Part shown: positions 1 to 15,000 of the stretch, piece by piece | How the letters are laid out: each line of letters opens with the position of its first letter | How positions within the stretch are numbered: the first letter of the stretch is position 1 | Assembly: GCA_019828595.1 (NCBI GenBank) | Contig: JAHQRK010000016.1 | Coordinates: 1,674,001 to 1,738,000, forward strand | Source of the DNA: Aphanomyces cochlioides | Taxonomy: Eukaryota > Oomycota > Saprolegniomycetes > Saprolegniales > Verrucalvaceae | Length of the DNA stretch: 64,000 nt | Direction: 5' to 3' | Position numbers and translations under genes: made by a program | Notes under the pieces: model-generated | What the model saw: only the letters and a program-made list of their open reading frames with translations | The model's database searches: none | Told to the model about the DNA's origin: nothing

Positions 1-3000
1 TGTTTGAAAGGTGTCATGCTCGTGTGGTGGACGACCAAGCACCAACTTGGTCCGAAATCAACACGCGAGAGTCCCAAGCATACCCCACAAACTGCATCTC
101 GATGCCACTTTTTCTCCACTTTTGGTACCCACGTGCCACATGCATATCTCGACCCCATCGAGATACCCACTCGCCACGTCTGGCATGTTTGAAAGGTGTC
201 ATGCTCGTGTGGTGGACGACCAAGCACCAACTTGGTCCGAAATCAACACGCGAGAGTCCCAAGCATACCCCACAAACTGCATCTCGATGCCACTTTTTCT
301 CCACTTTTGGTACCCACGTGCCACATGCATATCTCGACCCCATCGAGATACCCACTCGCCACGTCTGGCATGTTTGAAAGGTGTCATGCTCGTGTGGTGG
401 ACGACCAAGCACCAACTTGGTCCGAAATCAACACGCGAGAGTCCCAAGCATACCCCACAAACTGCATCTCGATGCCACTTTTTCTCCACTTTTGGTACCC
501 ACGTGCCACATGCATATCTCGACCCCATCGAGATACCCACTCGCCACGTCTGGCATGTTTGAAAGGTGTCATGCTCGTGTGGTGGACGACCAAGCACCAA
601 CTTGGTCCGAAATCAACACGCGAGAGTCCCAAGCATACCCCACAAACTGCATCTCGATGCCACTTTTTCTCCACTTTTGGTACCCACGTGCCACATGCAT
701 ATCTCGACCCCATCGAGATACCCACTCGCCACGTCTGGCATGTTTGAAAGGTGTCATGCTCGTGTGGTGGACGACCAAGCACCAACTTGGTCCGAAATCA
801 ACACGCGAGAGTCCAAGCATACCCCACAAACTGCATCTCGATGCCACTTTTTCTCCACTTTTGGTACCCACGTGCCACATGCATATCTCGACCCCATCGA
901 GATACCCACTCGCCACGTCTGGCATGTTTGAAAGGTGTCATGCTCGTGTGGTGGACGACCAAGCACCAACTTGGTCCGAAATCAACACGCGAGAGTCCCA
1001 AGCATACCCCACAAACTGCATCTCGATGCCACTTTTTCTCCACTTTTGGTACCCACGTGCCACATGCATATCTCGACCCCATCGAGATACCCACTCGCCA
1101 CGTCTGGCATGTTTGAAAGGTGTCATGCTCGTGTGGTGGACGACCAAGCACCAACTTGGTCCGAAATCAACACGCGAGAGTCCCAAGCATACCCCACAAA
1201 CTGCATCTCGATGCCACTTTTTCTCCACTTTTGGTACCCACGTGCCACATGCATATCTCGACCCCATCGAGATACCCACTCGCCACGTCTGGCATGTTTG
1301 AAAGGTGTCATGCTCGTGTGGTGGACGACCAAGCACCAACTTGGTCCGAAATCAACACGCGAGAGTCCCAAGCATACCCCACAAACTGCATCTCGATGCC
1401 ACTTTTTCTCCACTTTTGGTACCCACGTGCCACATGCATATCTCGACCCCATCGAGATACCCACTCGCCACGTCTGGCATGTTTGAAAGGTGTCATGCTC
1501 GTGTGGTGGACGACCAAGCACCAACTTGGTCCGAAATCAACACGCGAGAGTCCCAAGCATACCCCACAAACTGCATCTCGATGCCACTTTTTCTCCACTT
1601 TTGGTACCCACGTGCCACATGCATATCTCGACCCCATCGAGATACCCACTCGCCACGTCTGGCATGTTTGAAAGGTGTCATGCTCGTGTGGTGGACGACC
1701 AAGCACCAACTTGGTCCGAAATCAACACGTGAGAGTCCCAAGCATACCCCACAAACTGCATCTCGATGCCACTTTTTCTCCACTTTTGGTACCCACGTGC
1801 CACATGCATATCTCGACCCCATCGAGATACCCACTCGCCACGTCTGGCATGTTTGAAAGGTGTCATGCTCGTGTGGTGGACGACCAAGCACCAACTTGGT
1901 CCGAAATCAACACGCGAGAGTCCCAAGCATACCCCACAAACTGCATCTCGATGCCACTTTTTCTCCACTTTTGGTACCCACGTGCCACATGCATATCTCG
2001 ACCCCATCGAGATACCCACTCGCCACGTCTGGCATGTTTGAAAGGTGTCATGCTCGTGTGGTGGACGACCAAGCACCAACTTGGTCCGAAATCAACACGC
2101 GAGAGTCCCAAGCATACCCCACAAACTGCATCTCGATGCCACTTTTTCTCCACTTTTGGTACCCACGTGCCACATGCATACCTCGACCCCATCGAGATAC
2201 CCACTCGCCACGTCTGGCATGTTTGAAAGGTGTCATGCTCGTGTGGTGGACGACCAAGCACCAACTTGGTCCGAAATCAACACGCGAGAGTCCCAAGCAT
2301 ACCCCACAAACTGCATCTCGATGCCACTTTTTCTCCACTTTTGGTACCCACGTGCCACATGCATACCTCGACCCCATCGAGATACCCACTCGCCACGTCT
2401 GGCATGTTTGAAAGGTGTCATGCTCGTGTGGTGGACGACCAAGCACCAACTTGGTCCGAAATCAACACGCGAGAGTCCCAAGCATACCCCACAAACTGCA
2501 TCTCGATGCCACTTTTTCTCCACTTTTGGTACCCACGTGCCACATGCATATCTCGACCCCATCGAGATACCCACTCGCCACGTCTGGCATGTTTGAAAGG
2601 TGTCATGCTCGTGTGGTGGACGACCAAGCACCAACTTGGTCCGAAATCAACACGCGAGAGTCCCAAGCATACCCCACAAACTGCATCTCGATGCCACTTT
2701 TTCTCCACTTTTGGTACCCACGTGCCACATGCATATCTCGACCCCATCGAGATACCCACTCGCCACGTCTGGCATGTTTGAAAGGTGTCATGCTCGTGTG
2801 GTGGACGACCAAGCACCAACTTGGTCCGAAATCAACACGCGAGAGTCCCAAGCATACCCCACAAACTGCATCTCGATGCCACTTTTTCTCCACTTTTGGT
2901 ACCCACGTGCCACATGCATACCTCGACCCCATCGAGATACCCACTCGCCACGTCTGGCATGTTTGAAAGGTGTCATGCTCGTGTGGTGGACGACCAAGCA

Positions 3001-6000
3001 CCAACTTGGTCCGAAATCAACACGCGAGAGTCCCAAGCATACCCCACAAACTGCATCTCGATGCCACTTTTTCTCCACTTTTGGTACCCACGTGCCACAT
3101 GCATATCTCGACCCCATCGAGATACCCACTCGCCACGTCTGGCATGTTTGAAAGGTGTCATGCTCGTGTGGTGGACGACCAAGCACCAACTTGGTCCGAA
3201 ATCAACACGCGAGAGTCCCAAGCATACCCCACAAACTGCATCTCGATGCCACTTTTTCTCCACTTTTGGTACCCACGTGCCACATGCATATCTCGACCCC
3301 ATCGAGATACCCACTCGCCACGTCTGGCATGTTTGAAAGGTGTCATGCTCGTGTGGTGGACGACCAAGCACCAACTTGGTCCGAAATCAACACGCGAGAG
3401 TCCCAAGCATACCCCACAAACTGCATCTCGATGCCACTTTTTCTCCACTTTTGGTACCCACGTGCCACATGCATATCTCGACCCCATCGAGATACCCACT
3501 CGCCACGTCTGGCATGTTTGAAAGGTGTCATGCTCGTGTGGTGGACGACCAAGCACCAACTTGGTCCGAAATCAACACGCGAGAGTCCCAAGCATACCCC
3601 ACAAACTGCATCTCGATGCCACTTTTTCTCCACTTTTGGTACCCACGTGCCACATGCATATCTCGACCCCATCGAGATACCCACTCGCCACGTCTGGCAT
3701 GTTTGAAAGGTGTCATGCTCGTGTGGTGGACGACCAAGCACCAACTTGGTCCGAAATCAACACGTGAGAGTCCCAAGCATACCCCACAAACTGCATCTCG
3801 ATGCCACTTTTTCTCCACTTTTGGTACCCACGTGCCACATGCATACCTCGACCCCATCGAGATACCCACTCGCCACGTCTGGCATGTTTGAAAGGTGTCA
3901 TGCTCGTGTGGTGGACGACCAAGCACCAACTTGGTCCGAAATCAACACGCGAGAGTCCCAAGCATACCCCACAAACTGCATCTCGATGCCACTTTTTCTC
4001 CACTTTTGGTACCCACGTGCCACATGCATATCTCGACCCCATCGAGATACCCACTCGCCACGTCTGGCATGTTTGAAAGGTGTCATGCTCGTGTGGTGGA
4101 CGACCAAGCACCAACTTGGTCCGAAATCAACACGCGAGAGTCCCAAGCATACCCCACAAACTGCATCTCGATGCCACTTTTTCTCCACTTTTGGTACCCA
4201 CGTGCCACATGCATATCTCGACCCCATCGAGATACCCACTCGCCACGTCTGGCATGTTTGAAAGGTGTCATGCTCGTGTGGTGGACGACCAAGCACCAAC
4301 TTGGTCCGAAATCAACACGCGAGAGTCCCAAGCATACCCCACAAACTGCATCTCGATGCCACTTTTTCTCCACTTTTGGTACCCACGTGCCACATGCATA
4401 TCTCGACCCCATCGAGATACCCACTCGCCACGTCTGGCATGTTTGAAAGGTGTCATGCTCGTGTGGTGGACGACCAAGCACCAACTTGGTCCGAAATCAA
4501 CACGCGAGAGTCCCAAGCATACCCCACAAACTGCATCTCGATGCCACTTTTTCTCCACTTTTGGTACCCACGTGCCACATGCATATCTCGACCCCATCGA
4601 GATACCCACTCGCCACGTCTGGCATGTTTGAAAGGTGTCATGCTCGTGTGGTGGACGACCAAGCACCAACTTGGTCCGAAATCAACACGCGAGAGTCCCA
4701 AGCATACCCCACAAACTGCATCTCGATGCCACTTTTTCTCCACTTTTGGTACCCACGTGCCACATGCATATCTCGACCCCATCGAGATACCCACTCGCCA
4801 CGTCTGGCATGTTTGAAAGGTGTCATGCTCGTGTGGTGGACGACCAAGCACCAACTTGGTCCGAAATCAACACGCGAGAGTCCCAAGCATACCCCACAAA
4901 CTGCATCTCGATGCCACTTTTTCTCCACTTTTGGTACCCACGTGCCACATGCATATCTCGACCCCATCGAGATACCCACTCGCCACGTCTGGCATGTTTG
5001 AAAGGTGTCATGCTCGTGTGGTGGACGACCAAGCACCAACTTGGTCCGAAATCAACACGCGAGAGTCCCAAGCATACCCCACAAACTGCATCTCGATGCC
5101 ACTTTTTCTCCACTTTTGGTACCCACGTGCCACATGCATACCTCGACCCCATCGAGATACCCACTCGCCACGTCTGGCATGTTTGAAAGGTGTCATGCTC
5201 GTGTGGTGGACGACCAAGCACCAACTTGGTCCGAAATCAACACGCGAGAGTCCCAAGCATACCCCACAAACTGCATCTCGATGCCACTTTTTCTCCACTT
5301 TTGGTACCCACGTGCCACATGCATATCTCGACCCCATCGAGATACCCACTCGCCACGTCTGGCATGTTTGAAAGGTGTCATGCTCGTGTGGTGGACGACC
5401 AAGCACCAACTTGGTCCGAAATCAACACGCGAGAGTCCCAAGCATACCCCACAAACTGCATCTCGATGCCACTTTTTCTCCACTTTTGGTACCCACGTGC
5501 CACATGCATATCTCGACCCCATCGAGATACCCACTCGCCACGTCTGGCATGTTTGAAAGGTGTCATGCTCGTGTGGTGGACGACCAAGCACCAACTTGGT
5601 CCGAAATCAACACGCGAGAGTCCCAAGCATACCCCACAAACTGCATCTCGATGCCACTTTTTCTCCACTTTTGGTACCCACGTGCCACATGCATATCTCG
5701 ACCCCATCGAGATACCCACTCGCCACGTCTGGCATGTTTGAAAGGTGTCATGCTCGTGTGGTGGACGACCAAGCACCAACTTGGTCCGAAATCAACACGC
5801 GAGAGTCCCAAGCATACCCCACAAACTGCATCTCGATGCCACTTTTTCTCCACTTTTGGTACCCACGTGCCACATGCATATCTCGACCCCATCGAGATAC
5901 CCACTCGCCACGTCTGGCATGTTTGAAAGGTGTCATGCTCGTGTGGTGGACGACCAAGCACCAACTTGGTCCGAAATCAACACGCGAGAGTCCCAAGCAT

Positions 6001-9000
6001 ACCCCACAAACTGCATCTCGATGCCACTTTTTCTCCACTTTTGGTACCCACGTGCCACATGCATATCTCGACCCCATCGAGATACCCACTCGCCACGTCT
6101 GGCATGTTTGAAAGGTGTCATGCTCGTGTGGTGGACGACCAAGCACCAACTTGGTCCGAAATCAACACGCGAGAGTCCCAAGCATACCCCACAAACTGCA
6201 TCTCGATGCCACTTTTTCTCCACTTTTGGTACCCACGTGCCACATGCATATCTCGACCCCATCGAGATACCCACTCGCCACGTCTGGCATGTTTGAAAGG
6301 TGTCATGCTCGTGTGGTGGACGACCAAGCACCAACTTGGTCCGAAATCAACACGCGAGAGTCCCAAGCATACCCCACAAACTGCATCTCGATGCCACTTT
6401 TTCTCCACTTTTGGTACCCACGTGCCACATGCATATCTCGACCCCATCGAGATACCCACTCGCCACGTCTGGCATGTTTGAAAGGTGTCATGCTCGTGTG
6501 GTGGACGACCAAGCACCAACTTGGTCCGAAATCAACACGCGAGAGTCCCAAGCATACCCCACAAACTGCATCTCGATGCCACTTTTTCTCCACTTTTGGT
6601 ACCCACGTGCCACATGCATATCTCGACCCCATCGAGATACCCACTCGCCACGTCTGGCATGTTTGAAAGGTGTCATGCTCGTGTGGTGGACGACCAAGCA
6701 CCAACTTGGTCCGAAATCAACACGCGAGAGTCCCAAGCATACCCCACAAACTGCATCTCGATGCCACTTTTTCTCCACTTTTGGTACCCACGTGCCACAT
6801 GCATATCTCGACCCCATCGAGATACCCACTCGCCACGTCTGGCATGTTTGAAAGGTGTCATGCTCGTGTGGTGGACGACCAAGCACCAACTTGGTCCGAA
6901 ATCAACACGCGAGAGTCCCAAGCATACCCCACAAACTGCATCTCGATGCCACTTTTTCTCCACTTTTGGTACCCACGTGCCACATGCATATCTCGACCCC
7001 ATCGAGATACCCACTCGCCACGTCTGGCATGTTTGAAAGGTGTCATGCTCGTGTGGTGGACGACCAAGCACCAACTTGGTCCGAAATCAACACGCGAGAG
7101 TCCCAAGCATACCCCACAAACTGCATCTCGATGCCACTTTTTCTCCACTTTTGGTACCCACGTGCCACATGCATATCTCGACCCCATCGAGATACCCACT
7201 CGCCACGTCTGGCATGTTTGAAAGGTGTCATGCTCGTGTGGTGGACGACCAAGCACCAACTTGGTCCGAAATCAACACGCGAGAGTCCCAAGCATACCCC
7301 ACAAACTGCATCTCGATGCCACTTTTTCTCCACTTTTGGTACCCACGTGCCACATGCATATCTCGACCCCATCGAGATACCCACTCGCCACGTCTGGCAT
7401 GTTTGAAAGGTGTCATGCTCGTGTGGTGGACGACCAAGCACCAACTTGGTCCGAAATCAACACGCGAGAGTCCCAAGCATACCCCACAAACTGCATCTCG
7501 ATGCCACTTTTTCTCCACTTTTGGTACCCACGTGCCACATGCATATCTCGACCCCATCGAGATACCCACTCGCCACGTCTGGCATGTTTGAAAGGTGTCA
7601 TGCTCGTGTGGTGGACGACCAAGCACCAACTTGGTCCGAAATCAACACGCGAGAGTCCCAAGCATACCCCACAAACTGCATCTCGATGCCACTTTTTCTC
7701 CACTTTTGGTACCCACGTGCCACATGCATATCTCGACCCCATCGAGATACCCACTCGCCACGTCTGGCATGTTTGAAAGGTGTCATGCTCGTGTGGTGGA
7801 CGACCAAGCACCAACTTGGTCCGAAATCAACACGCGAGAGTCCCAAGCATACCCCACAAACTGCATCTCGATGCCACTTTTTCTCCACTTTTGGTACCCA
7901 CGTGCCACATGCATATCTCGACCCCATCGAGATACCCACTCGCCACGTCTGGCATGTTTGAAAGGTGTCATGCTCGTGTGGTGGACGACCAAGCACCAAC
8001 TTGGTCCGAAATCAACACGCGAGAGTCCCAAGCATACCCCACAAACTGCATCTCGATGCCACTTTTTCTCCACTTTTGGTACCCACGTGCCACATGCATA
8101 TCTCGACCCCATCGAGATACCCACTCGCCACGTCTGGCATGTTTGAAAGGTGTCATGCTCGTGTGGTGGACGACCAAGCACCAACTTGGTCCGAAATCAA
8201 CACGCGAGAGTCCCAAGCATACCCCACAAACTGCATCTCGATGCCACTTTTTCTCCACTTTTGGTACCCACGTGCCACATGCATATCTCGACCCCATCGA
8301 GATACCCACTCGCCACGTCTGGCATGTTTGAAAGGTGTCATGCTCGTGTGGTGGACGACCAAGCACCAACTTGGTCCGAAATCAACACGCGAGAGTCCCA
8401 AGCATACCCCACAAACTGCATCTCGATGCCACTTTTTCTCCACTTTTGGTACCCACGTGCCACATGCATATCTCGACCCCATCGAGATACCCACTCGCCA
8501 CGTCTGGCATGTTTGAAAGGTGTCATGCTCGTGTGGTGGACGACCAAGCACCAACTTGGTCCGAAATCAACACGCGAGAGTCCCAAGCATACCCCACAAA
8601 CTGCATCTCGATGCCACTTTTTCTCCACTTTTGGTACCCACGTGCCACATGCATATCTCGACCCCATCGAGATACCCACTCGCCACGTCTGGCATGTTTG
8701 AAAGGTGTCATGCTCGTGTGGTGGACGACCAAGCACCAACTTGGTCCGAAATCAACACGCGAGAGTCCCAAGCATACCCCACAAACTGCATCTCGATGCC
8801 ACTTTTTCTCCACTTTTGGTACCCACGTGCCACATGCATATCTCGACCCCATCGAGATACCCACTCGCCACGTCTGGCATGTTTGAAAGGTGTCATGCTC
8901 GTGTGGTGGACGACCAAGCACCAACTTGGTCCGAAATCAACACGCGAGAGTCCCAAGCATACCCCACAAACTGCATCTCGATGCCACTTTTTCTCCACTT

Positions 9001-12000
9001 TTGGTACCCACGTGCCACATGCATATCTCGACCCCATCGAGATACCCACTCGCCACGTCTGGCATGTTTGAAAGGTGTCATGCTCGTGTGGTGGACGACC
9101 AAGCACCAACTTGGTCCGAAATCAACACGCGAGAGTCCCAAGCATACCCCACAAACTGCATCTCGATGCCACTTTTTCTCCACTTTTGGTACCCACGTGC
9201 CACATGCATATCTCGACCCCATCGAGATACCCACTCGCCACGTCTGGCATGTTTGAAAGGTGTCATGCTCGTGTGGTGGACGACCAAGCACCAACTTGGT
9301 CCGAAATCAACACGCGAGAGTCCCAAGCATACCCCACAAACTGCATCTCGATGCCACTTTTTCTCCACTTTTGGTACCCACGTGCCACATGCATATCTCG
9401 ACCCCATCGAGATACCCACTCGCCACGTCTGGCATGTTTGAAAGGTGTCATGCTCGTGTGGTGGACGACCAAGCACCAACTTGGTCCGAAATCAACACGC
9501 GAGAGTCCCAAGCATACCCCACAAACTGCATCTCGATGCCACTTTTTCTCCACTTTTGGTACCCACGTGCCACATGCATATCTCGACCCCATCGAGATAC
9601 CCACTCGCCACGTCTGGCATGTTTGAAAGGTGTCATGCTCGTGTGGTGGACGACCAAGCACCAACTTGGTCCGAAATCAACACGCGAGAGTCCCAAGCAT
9701 ACCCCACAAACTGCATCTCGATGCCACTTTTTCTCCACTTTTGGTACCCACGTGCCACATGCATATCTCGACCCCATCGAGATACCCACTCGCCACGTCT
9801 GGCATGTTTGAAAGGTGTCATGCTCGTGTGGTGGACGACCAAGCACCAACTTGGTCCGAAATCAACACGCGAGAGTCCCAAGCATACCCCACAAACTGCA
9901 TCTCGATGCCACTTTTTCTCCACTTTTGGTACCCACGTGCCACATGCATATCTCGACCCCATCGAGATACCCACTCGCCACGTCTGGCATGTTTGAAAGG
10001 TGTCATGCTCGTGTGGTGGACGACCAAGCACCAACTTGGTCCGAAATCAACACGCGAGAGTCCCAAGCATACCCCACAAACTGCATCTCGATGCCACTTT
10101 TTCTCCACTTTTGGTACCCACGTGCCACATGCATATCTCGACCCCATCGAGATACCCACTCGCCACGTCTGGCATGTTTGAAAGGTGTCATGCTCGTGTG
10201 GTGGACGACCAAGCACCAACTTGGTCCGAAATCAACACGCGAGAGTCCCAAGCATACCCCACAAACTGCATCTCGATGCCACTTTTTCTCCACTTTTGGT
10301 ACCCACGTGCCACATGCATATCTCGACCCCATCGAGATACCCACTCGCCACGTCTGGCATGTTTGAAAGGTGTCATGCTCGTGTGGTGGACGACCAAGCA
10401 CCAACTTGGTCCGAAATCAACACGCGAGAGTCCCAAGCATACCCCACAAACTGCATCTCGATGCCACTTTTTCTCCACTTTTGGTACCCACGTGCCACAT
10501 GCATATCTCGACCCCATCGAGATACCCACTCGCCACGTCTGGCATGTTTGAAAGGTGTCATGCTCGTGTGGTGGACGACCAAGCACCAACTTGGTCCGAA
10601 ATCAACACGCGAGAGTCCCAAGCATACCCCACAAACTGCATCTCGATGCCACTTTTTCTCCACTTTTGGTACCCACGTGCCACATGCACATCTCGACCCC
10701 ATCGAGATACCCACTCGCCACGTCTGGCATGTTTGAAAGGTGTCATGCTCGTGTGGTGGACGACCAAGCACCAACTTGGTCCGAAATCAACACGCGAGAG
10801 TCCAAAGCACCCCACAAACTGCATCTCGATGCCACTTTTTCTCCACTTTTGGTACCCACGTGCCACATGCATATCTCGACCCCATCGAGACACCCACTCG
10901 CCACGTCTGGCATGTTTGAAAGGTGTCATGCTCGTGTGGTGGACGACCAAGCACCAACTTGGTCCGAAATCAACACGCGAGAGTCCCAAGCATACCCCAC
11001 AAACTGCATCTCGATGCCACTTTTTCTCCACTTTTGGTACCCACGTGCCACATGCATATCTCGACCCCATCGAGATACCCACTCGCCACGTCTGGCATGT
11101 TTGAAAGGTGTCATGCTCGTGTGGTGGACGACCAAGCACCAACTTGGTCCGAAATCAACACGCGAGAGTCCCAAGCATACCCCACAAACTGCATCTCGAT
11201 GCCACTTTTTCTCCACTTTTGGTACCCACGTGCCACATGCATATCTCGACCCCATCGAGATACCCACTCGCCACGTCTGGCATGTTTGAAAGGTGTCATG
11301 CTCGTGTGGTGGACGACCAAGCACCAACTTGGTCCGAAATCAACACGCGAGAGTCCCAAGCATACCCCACAAACTGCATCTCGATGCCACTTTTTCTCCA
11401 CTTTTGGTACCCACGTGCCACATGCATATCTCGACCCCATCGAGATACCCACTCGCCACGTCTGGCATGTTTGAAAGGTGTCATGCTCGTGTGGTGGACG
11501 ACCAAGCACCAACTTGGTCCGAAATCAACACGCGAGAGTCCCAAGCATACCCCACAAACTGCATCTCGATGCCACTTTTTCTCCACTTTTGGTACCCACG
11601 TGCCACATGCATATCTCGACCCCATCGAGATACCCACTCGCCACGTCTGGCATGTTTGAAAGGTGTCATGCTCGTGTGGTGGACGACCAAGCACCAACTT
11701 GGTCCGAAATCAACACGCGAGAGTCCCAAGCATACCCCACAAACTGCATCTCGATGCCACTTTTTCTCCACTTTTGGTACCCACGTGCCACATGCACATC
11801 TCGACCCCATCGAGATACCCACTCGCCACGTCTGGCATGTTTGAAAGGTGTCATGCTCGTGTGGTGGACGACCAAGCACCAACTTGGTCCGAAATCAACA
11901 CGCGAGAGTCCCAAGCATACCCCACAAACTGCATCTCGATGCCACTTTTTCTCCACTTTTGGTACCCACGTGCCACATGCATATCTCGACCCCATCGAGA

Positions 12001-15000
12001 TACCCACTCGCCACGTCTGGCATGTTTGAAAGGTGTCATGCTCGTGTGGTGGACGACCAAGCACCAACTTGGTCCGAAATCAACACGCGAGAGTCCCAAG
12101 CATACCCCACAAACTGCATCTCGATGCCACTTTTTCTCCACTTTTGGTACCCACGTGCCACATGCATATCTCGACCCCATCGAGATACCCACTCGCCACG
12201 TCTGGCATGTTTGAAAGGTGTCATGCTCGTGTGGTGGACGACCAAGCACCAACTTGGTCCGAAATCAACACGCGAGAGTCCCAAGCATACCCCACAAACT
12301 GCATCTCGATGCCACTTTTTCTCCACTTTTGGTACCCACGTGCCACATGCATATCTCGACCCCATCGAGATACCCACTCGCCACGTCTGGCATGTTTGAA
12401 AGGTGTCATGCTCGTGTGGTGGACGACCAAGCACCAACTTGGTCCGAAATCAACACGCGAGAGTCCCAAGCATACCCCACAAACTGCATCTCGATGCCAC
12501 TTTTTCTCCACTTTTGGTACCCACGTGCCACATGCATATCTCGACCCCATCGAGATACCCACTCGCCTCGTCTGGCATGTTTGAAAGGTGTCATGCTCGT
12601 GTGGTGGACGACCAAGCACCAACTTGGTCCGAAATCAACACGCAAGAGTCCCAAGCATTCCCCACATACTGCATCTCGATGCCACTTTTTCTCCACTTTT
12701 GGTACCCACGTGCCACATGCATATCTCGACCCCATCGAGATACCCACTCGCCACGTCTGGCATGTTTGAAAGGTGTCATGCTCGTGTGGTGGACGACCAA
12801 GCACCAACTTGGTCCGAAATCAACACGCGAGAGTCCCAAGCATACCCCACAAACTGCATCTCGATGCCACTTTTTCTCCACTTTTGGTACCCACGTGCCA
12901 CATGCATATCTCGACCCCATCGAGATACCCACTCGCCACGTCTGGCATGTTTGAAAGGTGTCATGCTCGTGTGGTGGACGACCAAGCACCAACTTGGTCC
13001 GAAATCAACACGCGAGAGTCCCAAGCATACCCCACAAACTGCATCTCGATGCCACTTTTTCTCCACTTTTGGTACCCACGTGCCACATGCATATCTTGAC
13101 CCCATCGAGATACCCACTCGCCACGTCTGGCATGTTTGAAAGGTGTCATGCTCGTGTGGTGGACGACCAAGCACCAACTTGGTCCGAAATCAACACGCGA
13201 GAGTCCCAAGCATTCCCCACAAACTGCATCTCGATGCCACTTTTTCTCCACTTTTGGTACCCACGTGCCACATGCATATCTCGACCCCATCGAGATACCC
13301 ACTCGCCACGTCTGGCATGTTTGAAAGGTGTCATGCTCGTGTGGTGGACGACCAAGCACCAACTTGGTCCGAAATCAACACGCGAGAGTCCCAAGCATAC
13401 CCCACAAACTGCATCTCGATGCCACTTTTTCTCCACTTTTGGTACCCACGTGCCACATGCATATCTCGACCCCATCGAGATACCCACTCGCCTCGTCTGG
13501 CATGTTTGAAAGGTGTCATGCTCGTGTGGTGGACGACCAAGCACCAACTTGGTCCGAAATCAACACGCGAGAGTCCCAAGCATACCCCACAAACTGCATC
13601 TCGATGCCACTTTTTCTCCACTTTTGGTACCCACGTGCCACATGCATATCTCGACCCCATCGAGATACCCACTCGCCTCGTCTGGCATGTTTGAAAGGTG
13701 TCATGCTCGTGTGGTGGACGACCAAGCACCAACTTGGTCCGAAATCAACACGCAAGAGTCCCAAGCATTCCCCACATACTGCATCTCGATGCCACTTTTT
13801 CTCCACTTTTGGTACCCACGTGCCACATGCATATCTCGACCCCATCGAGATACCCACTCGCCACGTCTGGCATGTTTGAAAGGTGTCATGCTCGTGTGGT
13901 GGACGACCAAGCACCAACTTGGTCCGAAATCAACACGCGAGAGTCCCAAGCATACCCCACAAACTGCATCTCGATGCCACTTTTTCTCCACTTTTGGTAC
14001 CCACGTGCCACATGCATATCTCGACCCCATCGAGATACCCACTCGCCACGTCTGGCATGTTTGAAAGGTGTCATGCTCGTGTGGTGGACGACCAAGCACC
14101 AACTTGGTCCGAAATCAACACGCGAGAGTCCCAAGCATACCCCACAAACTGCATCTCGATGCCACTTTTTCTCCACTTTTGGTACCCACGTGCCACATGC
14201 ATATCTTGACCCCATCGAGATACCCACTCGCCACGTCTGGCATGTTTGAAAGGTGTCATGCTCGTGTGGTGGACGACCAAGCACCAACTTGGTCCGAAAT
14301 CAACACGCGAGAGTCCCAAGCATTCCCCACAAACTGCATCTCGATGCCACTTTTTCTCCACTTTTGGTACCCACGTGCCACATGCATATCTCGACCCCAT
14401 CGAGATACCCACTCGCCACGTCTGGCATGTTTGAAAGGTGTCATGCTCGTGTGGTGGACGACCAAGCACCAACTTGGTCCGAAATCAACACGCGAGAGTC
14501 CCAAGCATACCCCACAAACTGCATCTCGATGCCACTTTTTCTCCACTTTTGGTACCCACGTGCCACATGCATATCTCGACCCCATCGAGATACCCACTCG
14601 CCTCGTCTGGCATGTTTGAAAGGTGTCATGCTCGTGTGGTGGACGACCAAGCACCAACTTGGTCCGAAATCAACACGCGAGAGTCCCAAGCATTCCCCAC
14701 ATACTGCATCTCGATGCCACTTTTTCTCCACTTTTGGTACCCACGTGCCACATGCATATCTCGACCCCATCGAGATACCCACTCGCCACGTCTGGCATGT
14801 TTGAAAGGTGTCATGCTCGTGTGGTGGACGACCAAGCACCAACTTGGTCCGAAATCAACACGCGAGAGTCCCAAGCATACCCCACAAACTGCATCTCGAT
14901 GCCACTTTTTCTCCACTTTTGGTACCCACGTGCCACATGCATATCTCGACCCCATCGAGATACCCACTCGCCACGTCTGGCATGTTTGAAAGGTGTCATG

